6,450 bases of DNA from an uncultured bacterium (GCA_903898335.1 CAIUEV010000108.1:1-6450), one strand, 5' to 3'. Positions 1-6,450 are shown, counted from the stretch's first letter. Notes: generated by a model from the sequence alone, not told the origin. Made by a program: numbers and translations.

Positions 1-515
1 CAATCGCTCTTTTTTTGTTCAAAAGAAACCCGGTCGGGAAAAAATTTTTTGATTTTCTTTTTCTAAAAGTTCCGGCCATCTCGGGAATCGTTAAAAAAGT
101 TAATACCGCCCGTTTTGCCCGCACTTTAAGCTCTCTTCTCAAGAGCGGGGTCGCCATTGTGAATGCTCTTGATATTATTGGGGACTCGCTGGACAATGTT
201 TATTTCAAGAAGGCTCTCAAACAAACGTCTGAAAGCGTTCAAAAGGGAACTCCTCTTAATCAATCTCTGGGAGAATACTCAGACCTCTTCCCACCAATGG
301 TAATTCAAATGATAAAAGTGGGAGAGGAAACCGGAAGCTCTGAGCAAATATTAGCTCAGCTGGCTGATTTTTACGAAAAAGAAGTCGATGAAATAACAAA
401 AAATTTAAGCTCGGTGATTGAGCCGGCACTGATCATGGTCATAGGAGGATCGGTCGGATTTTTCGCAATTTCGATTATTCAACCAATGTACATGGTCATG
501 GATTACGTAGAGTAG
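1..515 (+). CDS. pilC: Type II secretion system F / PilC family inner-membrane platform protein, C-terminal part (5' truncated)
   Basis: The reading frame is open at the left edge (first full codon at position 3) and ends at TAG 513-515, so about 170 C-terminal residues are visible of a protein usually near 400. The start is outside the window; the TTG at 15 is internal. What is visible is the end of one membrane helix, then the linker and second cytoplasmic T2SF domain, with the family pattern ARFARTLSSLLKSGV followed by GxxLxxSL and a VGEETG turn. A final hydrophobic helix follows (around IEPALIMVIGGSVGFFAISI). Proteins of this family sit in the inner membrane and couple the PilB/PilT-type ATPases to pilin assembly in type IV pili, or to pseudopilin assembly in type II secretion. 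In Patescibacteria they normally serve type IV pili, so pilC is the likelier name, but gspF-like naming is equally compatible with sequence alone. The next gene starts 29 bases downstream and is functionally unrelated. Confidence 0.9.
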   Translation, partial: IALFLFKRNPVGKKFFDFLFLKVPAISGIVKKVNTARFARTLSSLLKSGVAIVNALDIIGDSLDNVYFKKALKQTSESVQKGTPLNQSLGEYSDLFPPMVIQMIKVGEETGSSEQILAQLADFYEKEVDEITKNLSSVIEPALIMVIGGSVGFFAISIIQPMYMVMDYVE

Positions 516-544
516 GGGGGAACGATAAATCTTAAAATACCGAA

Positions 545-1684
545 ATGAAAATTGTTATAGATGCTCGTTTTTATAACCCGGAAAATCGAGGACTATCCTG
601 TTACACAAGACATCTGGTTCATGGTCTGGAAAAAATAGATCAGGAAAACGAATATTTTATTTTGCTTCGAGATAAAGATTATGCGACACTAGAGTTTCAT
701 AATCCAAACTTCTCAAAAATCAGAGCCGAAGCTCATTGGTACACAGTAAAAGAGCAATTCGCCTTACCTTATCTTCTGAAAAAAATAAAACCCGACCTCA
801 CTCATTTTCCGCATTTCAATGTCCCCTTGACCTTCAAAGGTAAGTTTGTGACCACGATTCACGATCTTATTCTTCTAAAATATCCCACGAAAAAAGCCAC
901 CACTCTGAATAAATTTTCCTACTTTCTCAAAGAAAAAGGCTACCTGCTAACGATTAATCATGCCGTCAAAAAATCAACCAAGGTGATTGCGGTTTCTTCA
1001 GGCACCGCTCGGGATATTTTAGAGAGCTTCCCCGGTTTAGATAAAAATAAAATCGCCCTTATCGGCGAAGGGGCGGGCGAAAGCAATGAAAAGACCATCT
1101 TAAAATACGCTAATTTTCCAACAAAAAAGAAGCGTACTCACTTAAAAAAGAAATTCAACATTCAAGGAAAATTCATCTTATATCTTGGAGGCGCCTATCC
1201 GCACAAAAATTTGGAAAGATTGGTTTTGGCCTTCAAAAAAGCGAACCCAAAAAACATCTCTCTCGTTTTAGGGGGAGGAAACGACTACTTTTTTAAGCGT
1301 TTGAAAAATTTTGTTACCGACAAACAAATTAAAAATATCATTTTCCCCGGCTTCTTGAGAAGTAAAAAGGATTTGGAGTTTCTCTACTCTCAAGCGGAAT
1401 TTTGCATTTTCCCCTCTCTCTACGAAGGCTTCGGGCTTCCACCACTCGAAGCCATTAAACGAAACAAAAAAGTTTTATGCAGCAGAAACACCGTTTTTCC
1501 TGAAATTTTAGGTAAAGGAGCTCTTTACTTCGATGGGCTCTCAGTTTCTGATATTGCTAAAAAAATCAGCCGGGAACTAAAAAATCCGGATTGTATCACT
1601 ATTGAAACCAGAAAAGAGATTTTAGCCAGACACTCTTGGGATAAAATGTGTCGAGCAATTCTCGACCTCTACAAAAAAGTCTAA
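545..1684 (+). CDS. Glycosyltransferase family 4-type (GT-B fold) protein
   Basis: This 379-residue protein has the normal length for a GT4 enzyme, which transfers a sugar from a nucleotide-sugar donor to an acceptor at the cytoplasmic face of the membrane. The N-terminal acceptor domain starts with a beta strand and loop (MKIVIDARFY, residues 1-10). It carries the HFPHFNVPL segment near residue 87 and a conserved TIHDL at 104-108 (H106, D107). The donor domain begins around residue 208 with FILYLGGAYPHKN (K221 fits the donor-phosphate-binding lysine). It carries the EX7E signature as EGFGLPPLE, with E294 and E302. The C-terminal SWDKMCRAILDLYKKV is the usual closing helix. The diphosphate-contacting loop near residues 15-20 reads RGLSCY where many relatives have TGIGRY. 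No signal peptide or membrane segment is seen. ATG 545 is the natural start because it gives a full N-terminal strand, but no Shine-Dalgarno precedes it; the G-run at 515-520 is too far away. Donor and acceptor cannot be read from sequence. The neighbours suggest cell-surface glycan synthesis. Confidence 0.9.
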   Translation: MKIVIDARFYNPENRGLSCYTRHLVHGLEKIDQENEYFILLRDKDYATLEFHNPNFSKIRAEAHWYTVKEQFALPYLLKKIKPDLTHFPHFNVPLTFKGKFVTTIHDLILLKYPTKKATTLNKFSYFLKEKGYLLTINHAVKKSTKVIAVSSGTARDILESFPGLDKNKIALIGEGAGESNEKTILKYANFPTKKKRTHLKKKFNIQGKFILYLGGAYPHKNLERLVLAFKKANPKNISLVLGGGNDYFFKRLKNFVTDKQIKNIIFPGFLRSKKDLEFLYSQAEFCIFPSLYEGFGLPPLEAIKRNKKVLCSRNTVFPEILGKGALYFDGLSVSDIAKKISRELKNPDCITIETRKEILARHSWDKMCRAILDLYKKV

Positions 1685-1720
1685 AAACCGGCTTTAGAAT
1701 CTTTTCTCTTTTTATTTTTT
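1680..1720 (+). terminator. Weak intrinsic-terminator-like hairpin and T-tract after the glycosyltransferase
   Basis: TCTAAA at 1680-1685 can pair with TTTAGA at 1693-1698 around a 7-base loop (AACCGGC). The run of A before it can extend the pairing with the CTTTT at 1701-1705 across a 2-base bulge. A strongly T-rich stretch follows to 1721. The stem overlaps the TAA stop at 1682-1684. The arms are A/T-rich and the stem is short, so termination would probably be partial. It sits where a transcription boundary would make sense, in the only long gap of the window. Confidence 0.35.
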
Positions 1721-1725
1721 TACCC

Positions 1726-1731
1726 TATAAT
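1726..1731 (+). promoter_or_regulatory. Candidate -10 box (TATAAT) upstream of the DUF4012 gene
   Basis: A perfect consensus TATAAT lies 52 bases before the ATG at 1784, just after the terminator-like T-tract. The hexamer at the standard 17-base spacing (1703-1708, TTTCTC) is a poor -35 element, and no extended -10 TGn is present. In A+T-rich DNA such a hexamer can occur by chance. Its placement in the only 99-base gap supports a separate transcript for the DUF4012 and murJ-like genes, but only weakly. Confidence 0.3.
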
Positions 1732-1783
1732 TCAAAGAAGTTGTTATTGTTTTCGATTAAAAGAAATAAAAAATATTCTTCTT

Positions 1784-4700
1784 ATGTCTCCGGACAATAT
1801 TCTAAAACAAAAAGCCCATCTGGAAAGGATAAAAAGAGAGGTCGCCCCCAGCGAAGCTTTTTCCAATCATCCGCTTGCGTACCAACCGAGAGCTAAAGGA
1901 AAAGAAAACGCTTTTCGCGATCATTTGTCCTCAAAGAAAATCGGCGCTGTTGACTTGGCTCTAAATCGAAGGAACAACGGTGACAATAAAACAGTTGGTT
2001 TTGACCTAAAAAATCACCGATCAGAGTTCAAAATAGAGCCCGATCGAAACGCTGCCGATCTCTTTTTTTCTAAAATGCCACCTTCTTCAACGGGAAGAAA
2101 AGGAAAGCATATCGCCGACTTGATTATGCCTCATGATCCCTCTCTCTTAAAACCCTGCTATTCAAAAAAAGAGGGATGTGGACGGGTTTCGGAAAGAAGA
2201 GACAAATCGTATCAAGGCTATAATGGCACAGCTAAACTGAAAATAAGCGTCAGCAAAAACAGAAAAAGCAACTTTGATTTGGGAATAGAAGCCACCAGTC
2301 TAACGAAGAGAATGGCCGGAGCGGAAGAAAACACTTGGCCCAGCTATTCAGAACGGGAAATTTTCAACGAAGACGCACTAATCAATAACTATCCAAAGCC
2401 TTCGGAGTATGAACTCAGGATTAACGACGAAGATCAGGTTCATCACGCAGCCGAAAAACAAGAAATGTTTTGGAAAGAGCTTGAAGAATCTCAAAAAATC
2501 CGAGAGTTGGCGATCAAAAGGGAAGAGAGAAGAATCGCTGAAGAGAATGAGCGAGCTCAGTTTGGAACGACCGTAAAGCTTTCATTCGCCAAACCAAGCC
2601 AAAAATTAGACTTAACGGAAGATGAGGAAATCGAGACTTTAGATCTTAGTCAAGCCAAATCTGCCCCTCTCCCGAAAGAATTTGTAAATTTCAAATTTCA
2701 AGAAAATAACGTTGAGGAGGAAGAAGAAGTTAACTTTATTGAAGATAGGGAGCCGGTAAAAACAATCGAATTCGAGCCCGAATACACCGAGCAACAACAA
2801 ACATTTTCACGATACCCTCAAAGCCCCAGACCGGTTGAGACTAATTATGAGAATTACAATGTCGTCGATTTATCAACTTTTAGTAATGACAGCTTCAAGA
2901 ACCGCCAAGGAATTCCGCTTAATATAAAGACTGACGACCCGGACACTCCGGCTAAGAAATTAAAACGCGGAGACGAAGAAAACCAGTTCCTTCCCGATTA
3001 CGACCCTATGAAAAATTATTCCTATCTGGAGAATAACAACGAAGTTGTTATTAGAAGAGAAAGTATTTTTTCTCCTTTATTAAAGCTGTTCAACTGGGAA
3101 TTCTTAGAAAAAATAAAGAAAGTAAAACTGAGAAAAAATGAAATAGTTGATTTGGAGTGGAAAAGCGGTAGAGAATCGATGGCTTCCGATCTGGGACAGC
3201 AAAATTTTGATTTCAGAACTTCTTGGCTAGGCAGTTTTCTCACCCGCCAAGAGGAGAAAGCCGTTCTGAGCCATTTCAAAAAATCGAAAAGAAGTTTCAA
3301 AAGAAATTTTTTAAATTTCAATGGCACCAATTCAAGAAATTCAGTCAAAGTCTTGGTTTTTGGCATAATAGTCGCTCTCAGTATTCCGTTGGGAGTTTAT
3401 GTTCAAAGACTGGTCGAAGCGAAAAATAAAATCGAAGCCTCCGGTCAAAAAGCCTTTGAAGAAGTTAAATCGGCCCAATCGGCTATCATGGCAATTAAAC
3501 CGGAAGAAGCCAACCGGAACTTTCAATCGGCTTATTCCGAATTTGTCTCCGCCAGTAACTCTCTTGATGAAGTGGGCGGTGGCCTTCTTTCTATCATTAA
3601 AGTCCTCCCAGGAGGGTCGAGGATAAAAACCGGAGAAAATATTATCGAGTCCGGAAAACACTTAACCGTTGCCGGTCAAATCATGTCTGAAGCTTTCGAT
3701 CTTTTTTTGGGCGACCAAGGAGCCTTGAAAAAGAAGTTCATCACAACTAACAGTTTTTCCGACCTCAAAGAGGTTACTCACCAAGAGAGCTTAAGTGCCA
3801 GAAATGAAAAAGCCAATTCGCTAACCGAGGCTCTTGCCATGTTCCAAACCAAACTTGATAAAGCCAAAGAAGAAATGCTTTTCGCCAGCTCTTCTTTGGA
3901 TCGAGTCAAGGTCGAAGACTTACCGGCCGACAAAAAGCAAATTTTCACTGAGCTGAAGGATAAACTGCCGAAAGCCGTCCAAAGTATGAATCTGTTTTCA
4001 GAATATTCTCACACCGTGCTTAAAGTACTCGGTGGAGAGAGGCCGAAACAATATCTCTTTCTTTTTGAAAATAACGACGAGATCAGAGCCACCGGGGGAT
4101 TTATCGGGACTTATGGTCTTATGAAAATTGATCAAGGAAATATTTCTCAAATGCTAATTGACGGAATATATAATCCGGACGGACAACTAAAAGAAAGAAT
4201 TATTCCGCCGAAGCCCATTCAAAAAATGAGTGCCACTTGGTCAATGCACGACGCTAATTGGTGGCCGGATTTTCCCAAAAGCGCCGAAAAAATCTCCTGG
4301 TTTTACGAAAAAACGGGAGGTCCTCCCGTTGACGGCGTGATCGCTTTTACCCCGCAAATACTGGAAGATTTTCTTCGCATCATCGGGCCGATAAATCACG
4401 AAAAATACAATACCGTTGTAACGGCGGAAAATTTTGTTGAAATAACTCAGTCCAAAGTTGAAAAAGAATATGACAAAGAACTGAACAGACCCAAACAATT
4501 TTTGGCCGATCTCGCTCCGCTGATTCTGGAAAAAGTTTTTTCGGCCTCTCCGGAAAAATGGATTCAAATAATGGAAGTGTTCGCCAAGAATCTCGAGGAA
4601 AGAAACATTATGATTTATTTTTTCGACTCGGAGCAACAAAAATTGATTGCCGATCTCGGTTGGTCGGGAGAGATGCTAAGTACTCCAAAAGATTATCTTT

Positions 4701-5383
4701 CAGTAGTAAACACAAATATTAGCGGTATGAAAACCGATAAGATGATCGACCAAAAAATAGACCACGCTGTTGAAATCAAAGAAGACGGATCGATTGTTGA
4801 CACGGTAACCGTGACTCGTCATCACCGTGGAGGAAAAGAAAAATACGAATGGTATAACGCAGTCAATTCCAACTACTCAAGAATCTATGTTCCCAAGGGC
4901 AGTGAGCTGCTTCAAGCGGAAGGATACACTCGTGAAGTCAATTCTTCACCTCTTGATTATGAAAAACTGGGCTTCGTTCCGGATAAAGACGTTTTAAATG
5001 AAGAAAAATCAACTAAGGTCGACCCCGCCACCGGCACTCTAATTTACGAAGATTCCGGTAAAACAGTTTTTGCAAATTGGACCTACGTTTCACCCGGAGA
5101 AACTTTGACTTTAAAGTATGTGTATCTTCTTCCTTTCAAAATTAGTTTTGACGACTTAAAAAAACCGGCAGACACTTACAGTCTCCTTATCCAAAAGCAA
5201 TCCGGAGGAGATAATTCCGAGATAAAATCGACAGTAAACGGTTTAGAAAATTTTGATGAAGTTTTTTCGTATTCAGATAAAATAGATTTTCCTAATTGGA
5301 AAATTGAAGAAAAATTTTCCAAAGATCTCTTCGCTGGCATTGTTTTGGCTGAAAAAGGGAAGGCTGAAAAATTTAAAAAATAG
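1784..5383 (+). CDS. Large membrane-anchored DUF4012 domain protein with long cytoplasmic extension
   Basis: This 1199-residue protein has three parts. Residues 1 to about 510 are charged and low in hydrophobicity. They include a helical Glu/Arg/Lys stretch at about 219-260, an acidic block at about 278-335 (EEEEE at 311-315), and a basic run just before the membrane (KKSKRSFKR, 499-507). One membrane helix follows at about 521-540; the basic residues before it predict N-terminus inside and C-terminus outside. Outside come helical, partly coiled-coil segments (about 541-745), then the DUF4012 domain. Its hallmarks are ENNDEIRATGGFIGTYG (762-778, R768), the DANWWPDFP motif (823-831), and VDGVIAFTP with IIGPI (849-870, D850). 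The end is a beta-rich region with DGSIVDTVTVTR near 1001-1012 and SPGETLTLKY near 1103-1112. The biochemical function is not established. ATG 1784 is the first ATG in an open frame and has no clear Shine-Dalgarno. The murJ-like gene follows after 17 bases. A cell-envelope role, possibly on exported glycans, is inferred from topology and neighbours. Confidence 0.88.
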   Translation: MSPDNILKQKAHLERIKREVAPSEAFSNHPLAYQPRAKGKENAFRDHLSSKKIGAVDLALNRRNNGDNKTVGFDLKNHRSEFKIEPDRNAADLFFSKMPPSSTGRKGKHIADLIMPHDPSLLKPCYSKKEGCGRVSERRDKSYQGYNGTAKLKISVSKNRKSNFDLGIEATSLTKRMAGAEENTWPSYSEREIFNEDALINNYPKPSEYELRINDEDQVHHAAEKQEMFWKELEESQKIRELAIKREERRIAEENERAQFGTTVKLSFAKPSQKLDLTEDEEIETLDLSQAKSAPLPKEFVNFKFQENNVEEEEEVNFIEDREPVKTIEFEPEYTEQQQTFSRYPQSPRPVETNYENYNVVDLSTFSNDSFKNRQGIPLNIKTDDPDTPAKKLKRGDEENQFLPDYDPMKNYSYLENNNEVVIRRESIFSPLLKLFNWEFLEKIKKVKLRKNEIVDLEWKSGRESMASDLGQQNFDFRTSWLGSFLTRQEEKAVLSHFKKSKRSFKRNFLNFNGTNSRNSVKVLVFGIIVALSIPLGVYVQRLVEAKNKIEASGQKAFEEVKSAQSAIMAIKPEEANRNFQSAYSEFVSASNSLDEVGGGLLSIIKVLPGGSRIKTGENIIESGKHLTVAGQIMSEAFDLFLGDQGALKKKFITTNSFSDLKEVTHQESLSARNEKANSLTEALAMFQTKLDKAKEEMLFASSSLDRVKVEDLPADKKQIFTELKDKLPKAVQSMNLFSEYSHTVLKVLGGERPKQYLFLFENNDEIRATGGFIGTYGLMKIDQGNISQMLIDGIYNPDGQLKERIIPPKPIQKMSATWSMHDANWWPDFPKSAEKISWFYEKTGGPPVDGVIAFTPQILEDFLRIIGPINHEKYNTVVTAENFVEITQSKVEKEYDKELNRPKQFLADLAPLILEKVFSASPEKWIQIMEVFAKNLEERNIMIYFFDSEQQKLIADLGWSGEMLSTPKDYLSVVNTNISGMKTDKMIDQKIDHAVEIKEDGSIVDTVTVTRHHRGGKEKYEWYNAVNSNYSRIYVPKGSELLQAEGYTREVNSSPLDYEKLGFVPDKDVLNEEKSTKVDPATGTLIYEDSGKTVFANWTYVSPGETLTLKYVYLLPFKISFDDLKKPADTYSLLIQKQSGGDNSEIKSTVNGLENFDEVFSYSDKIDFPNWKIEEKFSKDLFAGIVLAEKGKAEKFKK
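4312..4330. repeat. Perfect 9-base inverted repeat inside the DUF4012 coding region
   Basis: AACGGGAGG (4312-4320) and CCTCCCGTT (4322-4330) are exact reverse complements around a single T. The sequence could fold as a 7-base-pair stem with a 5-base loop. It encodes the Thr-Gly-Gly-Pro-Pro-Val stretch just before the conserved VDGVIAFTP motif. Gly-Gly-Pro-Pro codons (GGN GGN CCN CCN) are naturally near-palindromic, so the symmetry may simply follow from the protein. No T-tract follows it. Confidence 0.5.
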
Positions 5384-5400
5384 AAGTAAGATTTTAGAAC

Positions 5401-6450
5401 ATGCTAAAAAGAATTTCACGTTTGGAAGATTTTTGTAAGTCCTTGACCAGAGCGGCTTTTGTCGTTGCCTTTTTCACTCTTTTGGCGAGCTTTCTCGGTA
5501 TGCTGCGCGATCGTTTCCTCGCCGGAGCTTTCGGAGCGGGACAAGAACTTGATATTTATTATGCTTCTTTTAGGATTCCTGATTTTTTCTATAATACAAT
5601 CTTGGTTGGCCTAACCTCTTCGGCTTTTCTGCCGGTACTGACTGGATATCTCAAAAAATCGGAAAAAAATATGAAATCCTGTTCTTTGGGGGAAAAACTC
5701 AAATTTCCGAAAGAGGCCGAAGACTTTATCGGCAGCCTAATCTCGATTCTCTCCGGTATTCTGCTCGTTTTGGGTCTTTTTGTCTTAATCTTTTCACCCT
5801 TTATAGTCGAGTGGCTGACTCCCGGGTTCACCGCCGCTCAGAAAGCGGAAACTGTCAATTTAACCAGAATTCTCATTCTTTCCCCAATATTTTTGAGCTT
5901 TTCCGGGTTAATTGGAAATCTTCTCAATCTCAGAAATATGTTCTTTTTCTACTCGATGGCTCCGATTGTTTACAATTTGGGTTCAATTTTTTCTATTTTT
6001 TTCTTGGTTCCGTTTTTGGGTCTTTCCGGATTGGCTTGGGGAATTGTTATCGGCGCTATCGGGCATTTTTTAATCCAATTCTTTCCGGCCAGACGATTCG
6101 GTTTTCAGTTTAAATTCAAATGGCAGCCGGATCATCCCGGAATAAAAAAAGTTTGGAAAATGATGCTTCCCAGAAGCATCCACCTTGCTTTGCTTCAACT
6201 CAATCTTATAATTACAACTCTTTTTGCTTCAATTCTTCCGATCGGATCTCTGTCGGTCTTTAATTTCGCCAACAATCTCCAGAGTCTCCCTCTTGGGATG
6301 TTCGGTGCCTCTTACGCGATTGCGGCTTTTCCCACTTTAGCTTTGTTGGTATCAAAGAACAATCGTGCCGAATTCACTCGAAAATTTAACGACACCATGT
6401 GCCAAATCCTATTCTTTATCGTCCCCCTTTCGATAATCATGATCGTTTTA
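5401..6450 (+). CDS. murJ: MurJ/MviN-family lipid flippase, N-terminal two thirds (3' truncated)
   Basis: The frame is open from ATG 5401 to the window edge (350 codons, no stop). The family is usually 500-550 residues, so roughly the last third is missing. A TAG at 5395-5397 blocks any earlier in-frame start. The sequence is mostly hydrophobic helices with short loops, as in MOP-superfamily transporters. Conserved features include LGMLRDRFLAGAFGAGQELD (R36, D37, D51), then FRIP and SSAFLPVL (73-80). Further on are LTPGF (139-143), NLLNLRNMF (173-181), APIVYN (187-192), MLPRS (255-259) and PLGMFGASYAIAAFPTL near 297-313. MurJ flips lipid II, the peptidoglycan precursor, to the outer face of the membrane; related proteins may carry other undecaprenyl-linked glycans. 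By my hand alignment to E. coli MurJ, Arg24 and Asp39 are kept. Arg18, Arg52 and Arg270 align with S30, Y64 and N292. Family membership is confident; lipid II as substrate is less certain. It lies 17 bases after the DUF4012 gene, probably in the same operon, with only a weak purine stretch (5384-5390) as ribosome site. Confidence 0.9.
   Translation, partial: MLKRISRLEDFCKSLTRAAFVVAFFTLLASFLGMLRDRFLAGAFGAGQELDIYYASFRIPDFFYNTILVGLTSSAFLPVLTGYLKKSEKNMKSCSLGEKLKFPKEAEDFIGSLISILSGILLVLGLFVLIFSPFIVEWLTPGFTAAQKAETVNLTRILILSPIFLSFSGLIGNLLNLRNMFFFYSMAPIVYNLGSIFSIFFLVPFLGLSGLAWGIVIGAIGHFLIQFFPARRFGFQFKFKWQPDHPGIKKVWKMMLPRSIHLALLQLNLIITTLFASILPIGSLSVFNFANNLQSLPLGMFGASYAIAAFPTLALLVSKNNRAEFTRKFNDTMCQILFFIVPLSIIMIVL

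Noticed and set aside
515..544. G-run at 515-520 as ribosome site and TAAAAT at 533-538 as a -10 box for the glycosyltransferase
   Set aside because: The G-run is about 24 bases from the ATG, too far for a ribosome site. The TAAAAT has no -35 partner and sits only 6 bases before the start codon.
1648..1896. Open frame of 82 codons on the + strand bridging the glycosyltransferase end and the DUF4012 start
   Set aside because: It overlaps both genes in another frame, is rich in Ser/Lys with no domain-like pattern, and has no ribosome site.
2714..2720. GAGGAGG, a strong Shine-Dalgarno-like sequence inside the DUF4012 gene
   Set aside because: It encodes part of the EEEEE run and has no ATG, GTG or TTG at a suitable spacing downstream, so internal initiation is not supported.
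3223..3626. Two short + strand open frames (3223-3429 and 3399-3626)
   Set aside because: They lie wholly inside the DUF4012 gene in another frame and show no family pattern.
3022..3661. Two overlapping minus-strand open frames (3022-3366 and 3341-3661)
   Set aside because: They are antisense to the membrane-helix and stalk-coding part of the DUF4012 gene, and their Phe/Lys/Leu-rich sequences are what the reverse complement of that coding region would give.
4241..4639. Minus-strand open frame of 132 codons
   Set aside because: It is antisense to the conserved DUF4012 core, whose + strand frame has clear family motifs.
5589..6113. Minus-strand frame 5589-5831 and + strand frame 5811-6113
   Set aside because: Both lie inside the murJ-like gene, whose frame is continuous from 5401 to the window end and matches the MurJ family throughout.
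1..6450. Recoding of TGA (as in some Patescibacteria), mobile elements, CRISPR arrays or tRNA genes
   Set aside because: No in-frame TGA occurs in any of the four genes. I saw no transposase-like frame, regularly spaced repeats or tRNA-like cloverleaf in the short non-coding gaps.

Overview
The window is A+T-rich and reads almost wall to wall on the + strand. It holds four protein genes, two of them cut by the window edges. In order they are: the end of a type IV pilus / type II secretion inner-membrane platform protein (PilC/GspF family), a family-4-type glycosyltransferase, a very large membrane-anchored DUF4012 protein, and the first two thirds of a MurJ/MviN-family lipid flippase. I see no rRNA, tRNA, CRISPR array or mobile element.

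The gene set, the protein style (Lys/Glu/Phe-rich, A+T-rich codons), the DUF4012 protein and the divergent MurJ together suggest a Candidate Phyla Radiation / Patescibacteria genome, probably of Parcubacteria type. This is an inference from family knowledge and no marker gene confirms it. The three visible stop codons are TAG, TAA and TAG. There is no in-frame TGA in about 2,100 codons, so TGA is not being read as glycine as it is in Gracilibacteria and Absconditabacteria.

Layout: 1-515 pilC-like 3' end; 516-544 short spacer; 545-1684 glycosyltransferase; 1685-1783 the only sizeable gap (99 bases), with a weak terminator-like hairpin plus T-tract and a TATAAT box; 1784-5383 DUF4012 gene; 17-base spacer; 5401 to the window end murJ-like gene, open at the right edge. 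The last two genes are probably co-transcribed. None of the three visible start codons has a good Shine-Dalgarno sequence.

Functionally, the last three genes look like a cell-envelope module. The glycosyltransferase would build a glycan on a carrier at the inner face of the membrane. The MurJ-like protein would flip a lipid-linked precursor outward. The DUF4012 protein, anchored by one membrane helix with its conserved domain outside, could act on the exported polymer. The points most worth following up are the roughly 510-residue charged cytoplasmic extension on the DUF4012 protein, a possible likeness of its outer domain to LytR-CpsA-Psr enzymes, and the loss in the MurJ-like protein of three arginines that are important in E. 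coli MurJ.
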